NCBI GenBank assembly: GCA_910890315.1
Contig: CAJVGD010000002.1
Location: 806,001 to 870,000 of the forward strand
Direction: 5' to 3'
Origin: Serendipita indica DSM 11827
Taxonomy: Eukaryota; Basidiomycota; Agaricomycetes; Sebacinales; Serendipitaceae
DNA: 64,000 nt
A program made the translations under genes and the position numbers. How positions within the stretch are numbered: the first letter of the stretch is position 1; the number at the start of each line of letters is the position of its first letter. The notes under the pieces were generated by a model, which was given only the letters and a program-made list of their open reading frames with translations, searched no databases and was not told the DNA's origin. This document shows, piece by piece, positions 1 to 10,643 of the stretch.

Positions 1-1447
1 GTCGATCTCGCTCGAGCTGCTTCCACACGAGACTGGTGAACACGAGTGTGGTGCAACGCCAAGAGGGCGTCTTTGACCTTTTTATTGAAAAAGTAGACAT
101 TCCGCTCAAGAATCTCGCGTCGCCAGTGAATGTACAGCAAGAGGGCTTGCAGGAAGATGTGTTCCAGTGCGACTGTATGTAGATGAGCAAACTGGAGATG
201 GCGGATGCGAGAGGAGGCTCACATCGGGCCCAAGCACTCTTGCGAGGAATAAATAATGCAGACGGTGTGATGATCATGATGATGGGTGCGATTGTAGCAT
301 AAAGGCGCTGTTGGCCCATACCGAACAGCGCAATGACTGGGAGCGCGACCATGTAATAGAACAGGTTTAGCATGTCCCTACCGGCACAACTAAAGTGAGG
401 AAGGCCACCGCCATAGTACCGGCAGAGTTGCATGAACGTGATCAGATAGGCCCTACATCATTGTTCAGACTATGACGGCAACGAGTGATGGAGAGACTCA
501 CGACCAGCTCCAGATCGACACTAGGAGAAAGCATTGGTAAAAGATGGGGACGCGCTTGGGAAGGTCGTAAAAGATCATGATTGGGAGCGGCACGGTAAGG
601 GCGGAAGCAATAGCCCAGTAGAACACCTTGTCCGACGTCTCGGGATGCTTGGGTAGGAGCGTGAGTGCAATGGCCCAGCTAATGACTAGGTAGGTTGAGC
701 AAACAAAGCTGAGAAACTAAGTGGGCTCAGAAGCGAGCTAGGAAATGAGCGAGGCAAGACGGACCTTTTGCGACTCGTATACTCGTCCCGAATAGGCCGC
801 TTCAACTTTTGATCGTCAAACTGGGGATAGAAGAAGCGCATAAACGCATGTTGAACCCAAGGAAACGCTCTATATCTCAACCAGAACCAGGGGGTCAAGC
901 GGCCTTCGTGCACAGATGCTTCGTATCCTTTGAGACGATACTTGCGGTCGTTTGGGAGAGGGTGATGAGGGTGCAAGGTGTTTGTCGGAGGTGCGAGTGC
1001 AGTGAAATTATCCTGAGAGGCTGTCATATTGTGTGAGGCTTGGGAGTTAGCACTCAAGTCGCGTTCGACGAGTACAAGCGCGAGCGTGTCTTCATTATCC
1101 TTTGCACTCAACCAGGTCACATCATCCTCTTCGAGTCCACTATCGCCCTGTTGGCCACCGTCGACCGACGTCGTCGTCCCTCGTCCATCGTCACTGACGT
1201 CCAAGAGTGAGTTTGTCCATTCTGGTTGCTTATTCGTATAGCCTGTGCCATGCTTGAATGCTTTGAATACTCTTCTCCATCTTCCATCCGCAAAGAATGT
1301 CTGTCTAGCCGTGCTGGACTTGTGCTTTGTGGAGACTGGAGCAGGGAGAGCCGGTTGATTCTCATTTTCGAGATTGTGCTCGCTCTTTGGACTCGTGCGG
1401 ACAATCTTTGGCCGTGGTGCAAAGGAGCTCATACGTGCACGGAGCAC
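1..1447 (-). CDS. Polytopic membrane sensor, probable hybrid histidine kinase N-terminus (partial)
   Basis: The gene reads leftwards and runs off the window, so only its N-terminal part is present. From the ATG at 1447 it has about 180 hydrophilic S/T/P-rich residues, then an aromatic stretch (WFWLRYRAFPWVQHAF). After an intron at about 690-765 come several hydrophobic helices, one containing WAIASALTVPLPIMIF, with further introns near 455-500 and 180-225. The last visible exon leaves the membrane into a charged helix (ALLALHHTRVHQSRVEAA). That order, with a charged juxtamembrane helix after about seven helices, matches the N-terminus of fungal hybrid sensor histidine kinases, where the dimerisation/kinase domain follows. 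The kinase itself lies outside the window, so the function is inferred from layout only. Another polytopic signalling protein, such as a cyclase, is possible. Confidence 0.5.
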
Positions 1448-2048
1448 GGTCGTCGTCCTCGAGCTCTCGTCGTCACTCTAATCGTCCGTAACGAGGCTCT
1501 ACTAGTGTTATAAAGACACTGTAGACGCTCTGAAGCGTCACTGAATGAATACGGGCTCCAGCGAAAGTTATGGTCGGCTACAAAGTTTGTCAAACGAGGC
1601 CCGCCCGTGGAGCGGCTCTCTTTTGCTTGGCTCCAAGCGTCGACAGCCAAATTGCTCATAAATGTCTGGTTTTGCTATTTAATAGTCTAGATACAGCCAT
1701 TCTCTACTTTCCACTGCGTTTGTGATGTCACTGGCGATCGGCACCTTGGCGGACTGGAGCCGACGAGCATTTCAAGAAATTGAGAACATTTCTAATCAAT
1801 CCCAATCATCATTTCAACACATATACAGCAATCTTGGCGTCGATTTCAAGGGTATGGGATGCAATTGGATATAGGACCCGACGTGAATCCTCCTGCGTCT
1901 GCAATGGCTCCGCAACTCCAGAATGTTCTTCCAGACAGCAAATATAGGCAGTATCTGCTCAGCAACTGCAACTTTCATCCTTTCCCCGCCCACATCTTGG
2001 TCGAACCCACTTTCGTTTTAATTATCCAGTCGCTCTCTATTATCGACC
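1448..2048. other. Intergenic region between divergent genes
   Basis: About 600 bases lie between the membrane sensor (minus) and the small secreted-type gene (plus). A short minus-strand open frame at 1429-1659 could be an upstream exon or an upstream ORF of the sensor gene, but nothing in it is recognisable. An AT-rich element (aatatagg at about 1941) lies about 105 bases before the plus-strand start. Confidence 0.5.
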
Positions 2049-2960
2049 ATGAAATACTCTGCTATTCTCGCTTCTGCCGTTACTCTTGCCAGTAGCATCC
2101 TTGTTGCTGCTGCACCGACGTCGCCGTTGTCCGTCCACTCCCAATGGAAAAGACTCACCTTCGTCGTCATGGAGGTATGTACAAGACCTGAATATTCAAG
2201 TCTGATACCCTTGCATAGCCGCCGAAGAGATCATTGGAGACCTGATGGAACGTACCCCATGCGGCAGAATCTTTGTTCAGTCGTCTGGCTCCTATTCAGG
2301 CTACGTCCAGGGTACTCGTGACGACAGTGGACGATACTTTGTCAGTCCAGACCTAGACAGCGCGCTCAAAGTCAAGTTTCAGGACCAGACCATCATTCTC
2401 GATGTATGCACTTTGTTTCCTTTTTACTCTCGTTTACTCACGCATACACCCAGCACGAGTTTCAAAACGGTTTCCCCCGGCTCGGTGCGACCTTTGGGCT
2501 CGTTGTGGATTCGGCAGTGGGCCAAGACAATATGGCTGGCAATAGCTTCAAGTATGTTTACACTTGTATCATGGCCTGACAATGACACGTACTAGCTATG
2601 CCTACATCTCTGCCACTGGAGAATTGCACAAGGCAGGCGATCCGGCCACTACCGACTCGAGCTCGTTCAATACTGCTTTCGGAACAAATCAACACGTCGG
2701 TGCGTCTCAATCTCTTCCCGTTGGTGTGAAAATTTCCGTCTCACCGTTGTACAGAGTCTGCCATTTTTACGCTCGGCGACAATGGAGAGATTCTCGCGAG
2801 TTGGACCAATACGAACGGACAGACATTGCCGGTTCAGTTTGCGATGAGCTTGAACCGCCAGCTCGTCATCTCTGCCAACTCGGGAGCGTACAGTGCAAGG
2901 TTTGGCGGTGAAAGTGCGCCCTCTGCGCGTCTGTTCTGTCGGGCAAACGACCACCCGTAG
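2049..2960 (+). CDS. Small secreted-type protein, lineage-specific family (copy 1)
   Basis: This is a five-exon gene of unknown function. Exon 1 (2049-2174) encodes a clear signal peptide (MKYSAILASAVTLASSILVA). Later exons encode the family domain, with CGRIFVQS, YVQGTRDDSGRY, FPRLGATFG, DNMAGNSFK, YAYISATGELH, ESAIFTLGDNGEI and a C-terminal SARLFCRANDHP before the stop at 2958. Introns fall at about 2175-2218, 2402-2454, 2552-2594 and 2701-2753. Paralogs at 38615-39721 and 40142-40862 share the same order of motifs and intron positions. The signal peptide frame does not join in frame to exon 2 across the obvious first intron. The frame that does join starts at an ATG at 2144, giving a form without a signal peptide. 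The family looks like a beta-rich extracellular domain, but I cannot name it. Confidence 0.65.
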
Positions 2961-3194
2961 GAGCATGTACGTGTAGAAAGATGACGATTGCTAATGGACT
3001 AGTTGATACACGTCGCCGGACCGGAGATTTCCGTGGTATATGATAGGTTTGAACGCCGACGATGACGATCGAGGGCGCTAATTTTAAGCGAGAACGTGCG
3101 TATATTCTCGTCGGTGATTGATAGGGCCATGCTCGGGGGCTTAAGAGAGTAGGGCATTGTGAATGTGAGAGACATTTGATTAAGGGATGTCACG

Positions 3195-3965
3195 TCAAGA
3201 TGTGTATCGTCTTTTGATAGCCTTCCAGACACGCTTGGCTTCTGGATTGTGCTTGACAAAGGCGTCCATGTCCTGTTCCACGATGCGGTTGAGGTCGATC
3301 GACTCCCAATAGCCAGAGAGAATGAAGAGGATATCATGTGCGTCGCAGGGATCTCGTCGACTAGACGGTTTCCTTAGCTGGCGAGAATAGTCTAAGATAA
3401 GGTACTTGCCTGTTCCATATCCTCAGCTTTGCGCGCACAAATTCCGTGACGGAAAGAAACGGAACGACGGCGGAGCCCCTATCGCCGACAGAGATGCCCA
3501 TTATGGTCGACCTATCGAGATTTCGGGGACCCTCTTCGCCAGCGGGTACAATCTCGATCTACGTGTCGTGAGTAAAGGAGGAGTGGCTGCTCGGGTAGCG
3601 GCATTACCTGCACTGGAGGGATCGTCTCGTTGTATAAAATATACAATCTGTTCATGAGCCATTTCATTCACGAGATTATCAACGCATACCTCGAACTCCA
3701 CGGGGCGAGTTGGACGGAGAAGAGGTCACTGCCGGCACACGCCTGGCGAACGGACTTGAAGCCTGGAGCAACGCAAAATATCTCCTAGTGGCTCCTATTA
3801 GCTTGAAATGGCTCCGAACAGATGCCGTGGACGCGCCTCTGTTTCTCGAGGGGATCCGAGGGCGACGGTCAGAATCCCGCCGGAGAAAGCGTGACTAATG
3901 TTGTGGGCATGCAGAAGAGTTGAGAGATCCAGACAGGCTCTTAGGCATTGCTCAGACCGGCTCAT
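3195..3965 (-). CDS. Hypothetical protein, nucleotidyltransferase-like
   Basis: A multi-exon minus-strand gene, deduced from short exons joined by GT-AG introns. The N-terminus has an early helix and a Gly-Gly segment (AFSGGILTVALGSPRET). The middle has EIFCVAPGFKSVRQA and IEIVPAGEEGP. It then has VVPFLSVTEFVRAKLRIW and a C-terminal CDAHDILFILSGYWESIDL ending RRYTS before the stop at 3195. The succession GG-x(n)-acidic strand, hydrophobic strand, 'lxxLl..K..A' and 'D..D...L' resembles fungal proteins with a nucleotidyltransferase (AbiEii/MNT-like) fold. The sequence is short (about 200 residues) and the first catalytic acidic pair is not obvious, so activity cannot be claimed. The exon structure at 3640-3890 is uncertain. 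Confidence 0.45.
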
Positions 3966-4143
3966 GACGAGACCATCAATTCCCTGGCGTTTGGAGGGGA
4001 AACCAAAGTGGGCGAAAAAGGAGCAGAACCCGGGGGCTTATCAATGCTGGTCATCATGTCCCGTGACATACCCACATAATCTGCCACCAAACTGGGCCCC
4101 GGCCTCTATTTCTCGTTCGGCAATTATCAACTTATAGCTCGCC

Positions 4144-5793
4144 ATGTCCGTGGCCAGACTGCGACTTGGTCTCTGCCTCCACACGAGATCATTTACATCA
4201 TCAGCACCTTGCTTGTTCTACCATTCAACCCAAAACAAATGGATCGGTCGCTGGAATTACCTCCGGCGACGGCGCGAAGACGCAAATGACGAGGATTCTG
4301 CAGCACGCGAAAATGAAGAAGAGGCTGCAAAATCGGCAATACTCGAAAAGTCTTTTGAAAGTAGACAGCCAACAGACCTCATGCTCCGATGTACATGTCT
4401 GCTATCCGTTTTTGAACACTCTTACTGACTCTGTATAGGCACCGTCCTCGACTCTGCAGGTACATGGCATCCCCTTTGAACACGTCTCGATACTTATCAC
4501 CCACAGGAGTCGTCAAGACGATCAGCGGCAGCTTTAAAAAATCAGACCTTGCGTCAGAACACAAACTCAACGTTTGTATCCTAATCTCTGTGATCCAGTA
4601 GACTGACGTTGCTACAGCCTCGAGACCTACGCAAGATAGATTCCCGCATTCCAAACCTCGTCCCGACAATTCTCGTCCGCAAAGAGGCCTTTCTCGTACG
4701 TATCATCCAATTCTTGCATCTCACGCTCTATAACCCATCTAGGTCAACATTCTCCACATCCGTGCACTCATCAAAGCCGACACGGTGCTCTTGTTCGACA
4801 CGTACGGCAGCGCCGACTCGCGACTTCACTCCATGTTCCTCTACCACCTCGAACACAACCTCAAAAAGGCACCCTCCAATTCGTCCTCCTCTAGTAGCAG
4901 TACATCAATGCCCTATGAATTCCGCGCACTAGAATCCGTCCTCCTCTCCGTCCTCTCGGCACTCGAATCCGAAATGGTCTTTACACGACACCTCGTCGGA
5001 GGATTGCTCGCCGAACTCGAAGACGACATTGACAGGGACAAGTTTAAACGCCTCTTGCATTACTCGCGTCGGCTCAGCAACTTTCAGAATAGAGCAAAGC
5101 TCGTCCAGGCTGCCATTGACGAAGTGCTCGAGCAAGACGAGGACATGGATGCCATGTACCTTTCCGATAAGAAAAAGGGTATCATCAAAGAGGAGCCAGA
5201 CCACGAAGAGCTCGAGGTCTTGTTAGAGTCGTTTTCAAAGCAAGTGGAAGAAATCGTCAACGAGTCCGAAACAACCATGGTGCGTCCGTTTCTTTCTTTT
5301 TTTTTTTCTCGAGGGACTATTGCTGACGAGCGGGGGTAATAGGCAAACATTTCATCCACACAGGAAATCGTCGAACTCATCCTAGACGCAAACAGAAACA
5401 ACCTCCTCGCCCTCGATCTCAAAGTCTCTATAGCCACAATGGGTCTCGGTGCAGGCGCCCTCTTTGCGGGTCTCTTTGGCATGAACGTACGTTTCCTTGC
5501 ATCACACACTTTTCCTCCGTTGCCTAAGCCCACTTCAGTTGAGAAACGAAATGGAGGAAAGCGTATTGGCGTTTGGCACCGCGTCCTCGATAGCCGTCGG
5601 ACTCGCCATCGTCCTGGCTTGGGCGGGTATGCGAAAGTACGTGCGAGTTCTTTTGTCTGCGAATACTAAACCTGAGGCATCTAGATTGGATCGAATACGT
5701 CGTGTTGGGCTCAGCATGAACCACAGCAAACGAGCAGACCGCATCTCCGTACCCATTCGCACCTCGCTCTCCAGACGAGAACCACCACTATGA
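4144..5793 (+). CDS. MRS2: Mitochondrial inner-membrane magnesium channel, MRS2 type
   Basis: A CorA-family Mg2+ channel of the mitochondrial inner membrane. The N-terminus is basic and Arg/Ser-rich (RLRLGLCLHTRSFTSSAP), as expected for a matrix-targeting presequence. Then come the conserved RDLRKIDSR region, ILVRKEAFLVNILHIRALIK, the long helical domain (LPYEFRALE-like PYEFRALESVLLSVL, then LLHYSRRL) and the acidic helix EVLEQDEDMDAMYLSDKK. The first membrane helix ends in the diagnostic G-M-N motif (LFAGLFGMN, before the intron at about 5488). A second helix follows (AVGLAIVLAWAGM). The C-terminus is basic, ending near RTSLSRREPPL. At least seven short introns are present. All family landmarks are present in order, so the identification is firm; the exact first splice sites (4400-4510) are less so. 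The paralogous partner LPE10 is the only realistic alternative. Confidence 0.9.
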
Positions 5794-6218
5794 CCGGACA
5801 TCTATCACTATCTTTTTATGCACGCTAACTTATCCCACAATATCGTAAATATGTCGAGTAGAGAATATACTGGAATCGATAAAAGTCCACAAAGCATACA
5901 TCTTTTCGAGTTTGGGCGAAATCCGATTCCACAGCGGCTACAAACAGCTGTCATTACCTATGTGACCTACAACGGCGGGGACGTGGATGGGGTGTGTGAT
6001 GGAACAGAATCAGAGGAAAACGAGGAACAGAGGAGTGTCATGTCACTAGACAGCAGCGCGCAGCACTGCAGGAATCGCGACCGAGGGGGGGTTTCGATCA
6101 TACTTTCATGATCGTAATCCAGATACGGACAGGGAAGTGGAGATAATACACGACGGAGAGAGGTAGCGCAAGGCGGGTAAACGTCAAAGGCTACCCAGCA
6201 GAAAAGAGGAAATGGGGA
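5794..6218. other. Intergenic region between convergent genes
   Basis: About 425 bases separate the convergent 3' ends of MRS2 and the membrane protein at 6219-7814. I see no gene here; it probably holds both 3' untranslated regions. Confidence 0.5.
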
Positions 6219-7814
6219 CTAATCTCGTGGCGGTGGCGGCATGTCCGGTATGAGATAATGCACAGTCGAACCTTCATTCTGACCGGCAAGACCAATGTTT
6301 CGGTTCGCCATGGGGGCATGCAACCAGTTTGTCGACGAAGACTCGACAGAACTTGCGAGTGCGTTTGAATGAGACGTCGCGCTCGAGGACAAATCTCCTC
6401 GTGAGCTACCCGGGCGAGAATAATTAGCTGGCGGTTGCAACGAGGTCGGAGACGACTTGTTTGGCTTTGTCAGTTCAAACTCGTCATCGTATTGTGGTAC
6501 GGGCTTGCGAGAGGGCCGTCCAATGCTCGCGTTTGCAGATGCATTACGCGCTATCGTGCTCGGTTGAGAGGCAATCGGTGTGGCGGGAGGTATCGGGCTC
6601 GGGCTGGGGGCGGCAACTTCAGAGACACGAGAGGGAGAACGGGCAGTAGAAGGAACGGAAAGAGCAGACATGCGCTTGCCATGCGCGATGAATGCAGCGT
6701 CCGAGAATGGATCATCTCCGCCGCCCGAGGTGGCAGTTGTTGTCGATAAGACGGGAGCTGCAGGAGCAGGAACCATGTTTCGGGCATGTTTATCAGAGCC
6801 GCCCTTTTGACGCAAGACGTTGCTCAACGCGTCTGACGAGTACCGGCGCGTGGATTTAGTTTGAGCCAAGGTTGGCATTTCTGCCAACAGATCGGCATCG
6901 ACCGGGAACCCATCCTTGTGACCCTTTTCACCGTCTTCTTCCGTCGTCATTGTCATAGCGCGCCCGGTCGATTGAGACCGCCTTCGGTACGCGTATGGCG
7001 ACTCGGCCGGAACAACCACAGGAATCTCTCCCTGTAGCTTGTCAATCGACGATAGGCCACCCCAAGTGCGATTGTGGGCTTTGCCGGCAATTGTTCGCGG
7101 AGTTGCATTCTTCGCAATCACTTGCCGACGTCTCCTGCAGATCAGCAGGGACATCAAAAGGCCCAGAGCTGCGCATCCCGCCAACGTGCCGCCAACAATA
7201 GGACCAATCTTTGATGGCTTCGGGGCGTTGGCTATAACCGCAGTTTCTGACGGGGTGGACGAATCGGTGGAAGACGCCGGAGGAAGGTCTGAAATGGATG
7301 GCGTGCTGGAGAGAGTATTCGAAGTCGCTTGGCTCAAACAACTGGTATTCTGGACCGTCAAAAGGAAGGGTTGACTTTTTCGAACAAGGATAGTTGGGTC
7401 TCCTTCCGAAGGATCGGAATCTGTCGTGGCCGTGATCACGTAAAAGCCAGGATCGTTGAGCCAGACAGGATTCCAGTGGAATGTGCCTTTGGATACTTGC
7501 TGCTGGGCTATCAAGTTCTGAGTGCTGTGTGGGTTATACACATGGCCCGTCGAGTTGTCAACCTGATCGACCCCGAGGTTGCTGTAGAACAGCGTGAGGA
7601 CGGCAGAGTCGGCTGCAGCAGTCTCGTTCTCTACGCTCCATAATATGTCCATGGCGTCACACGAAGATACCTGAGAGGTGGACACACTGATGGACAGCGT
7701 CGCAGTCGGGTTGGGTGAGCCCACCACGATTGTGGGGGCAGGTCCCTCGGTCAAGGTCGGCGACTGGGCCATCACGATGGACGCAGCGAGCAGCAGCTGA
7801 GCGAAAATATACAT
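6219..7814 (-). CDS. Single-pass type I membrane protein, Ser/Thr-rich, unknown function
   Basis: An uninterrupted 531-residue frame. It begins with a signal peptide (MYIFAQLLLAASIVMAQ). An extracellular region of about 190 residues follows, with SSCDAMDILWSVE and FHWNPVWLNDPGFYVITA and several N-x-S/T sites. Next is a Ser/Thr/Pro linker, then one transmembrane helix around residue 205 (GPIVGGTLAGCAALGLLMSL) closed by a CRRRR stop-transfer. The cytoplasmic tail of about 300 residues is low complexity (S/P/T-rich, PPPP at the end). This layout is common in basidiomycetes for wall-facing surface or sensor-like proteins, but no named domain is visible. Being intronless, the frame is unusual beside its intron-rich neighbours. 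Confidence 0.8.
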   Translation of the reverse strand: MYIFAQLLLAASIVMAQSPTLTEGPAPTIVVGSPNPTATLSISVSTSQVSSCDAMDILWSVENETAAADSAVLTLFYSNLGVDQVDNSTGHVYNPHSTQNLIAQQQVSKGTFHWNPVWLNDPGFYVITATTDSDPSEGDPTILVRKSQPFLLTVQNTSCLSQATSNTLSSTPSISDLPPASSTDSSTPSETAVIANAPKPSKIGPIVGGTLAGCAALGLLMSLLICRRRRQVIAKNATPRTIAGKAHNRTWGGLSSIDKLQGEIPVVVPAESPYAYRRRSQSTGRAMTMTTEEDGEKGHKDGFPVDADLLAEMPTLAQTKSTRRYSSDALSNVLRQKGGSDKHARNMVPAPAAPVLSTTTATSGGGDDPFSDAAFIAHGKRMSALSVPSTARSPSRVSEVAAPSPSPIPPATPIASQPSTIARNASANASIGRPSRKPVPQYDDEFELTKPNKSSPTSLQPPANYSRPGSSRGDLSSSATSHSNALASSVESSSTNWLHAPMANRNIGLAGQNEGSTVHYLIPDMPPPPRD

Positions 7815-8474
7815 CTAAAGGGCGAACACTGTTAGCTCTCGCTGTCTTTTAGCTGGAAGAAGAGCGGGGCTCAAGGGTGGGAGCTTAGCACAAGGTGGGC
7901 TACATTGCAGCCATACGACGGCAGAAAATGAGATGAAACCGCGGCTAAAACGGCATGTATGTGGTATGGCTTCGCTCGCACCGGCCATCGGGCGCGGAGC
8001 AACACCCTCGCCGCAGCAGGAATAGGAGATGAAAATTCTAGATAAATTACCCACCATGATTCAAGTAGTAAAACGAATGAGAATGTTGCTCTGCGTTGAG
8101 TCTAACCGCTCGGAAATACGTGCTGACGAGCTCCCTGGGCGCGACCGGCAATCACCAAAGGCGACGAGCTGAAGAAAAGAGGCCCGACAACCCTCAAGGA
8201 GTGTTTTAAGGAGATTTACAGACGATGCCGGCGAGCTGAGCGACCGCTGGGCGAGGGCCGCGATATGACCAGGTCCAAGCTTGGATCTCGAGGGAATCGA
8301 GCGCCCAACTGGTCCAAATGGCCCAAATGGCCGCTGCCCTCCACGACGGAAAATTACAGGAACCGTCGGGCTCGGCCCATTCATGTTTTATTATCAGGAC
8401 AGGGTCTATTAATGCTGGCAGTATTGGATACAATCGTCCGAGGATGCGGCAAGGCAAGATACAGAAGCAGCAGC
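7815..8474. other. Upstream region of the membrane protein
   Basis: About 660 bases lie between the start of the membrane protein and the stop of RPT6, both on the minus strand. No coding frame here has support. It must hold the promoter and leader of the membrane protein and the RPT6 3' region. A leader intron just before the ATG (around 7815-8050) is possible. Confidence 0.4.
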
Positions 8475-10086
<1,612 letters not shown>

Positions 10087-10643
10087 GATGACAGGGTTAA
10101 TCTCCTTGATTACTTCTGTATTTGACAGATCCAAGTCGCTCAACGAATTTCCAGGTGACCCACTATCCACAGGCGACAGAGTTGGAGACGAAGTTGCAGA
10201 TAGGTGACGCGTCGCGCTCTCGTCCTTTTCGTCCTCGCCTGTCGCTGCTGCAGAAATTGTATCTATAGTACGTGTTGGGGATATATGCAACGCGTAAATG
10301 ACCGTCATAAACGCGGCCAAAATCCGCTCCGTTAGACCGAGGAGAAGTCTCCGCATGTCGAGCAGAATGCCAGATATTGTTCTGTCTGATGAAGCAGAAG
10401 ACGCTGTAAACTCTACCTCTTGGATAATCTGCGCCTCTTTCGTGGTCATTCTCAAGTTATAACGGACCGAAAAGGCACAATGGGACACGTCCAATCGTCC
10501 TCACAGAGGTCGAATATTTGGGGCAGTATGGGTTCATATTTCAACAATTTGGCTACAAATATGCCGTTCGCGCGGCCAACCAGCGACCACGAGGACGAGG
10601 TCCGATGCCCATGCCTCTGGCTATGCTTGCCCATTGCCAACCG

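Noticed and set aside
6435-7643. Several plus-strand open frames opposite the 6219-7814 membrane protein
   Set aside because: They are antisense shadows of a long, clean minus-strand frame with signal peptide and membrane helix, and they show no domain or splice structure of their own.
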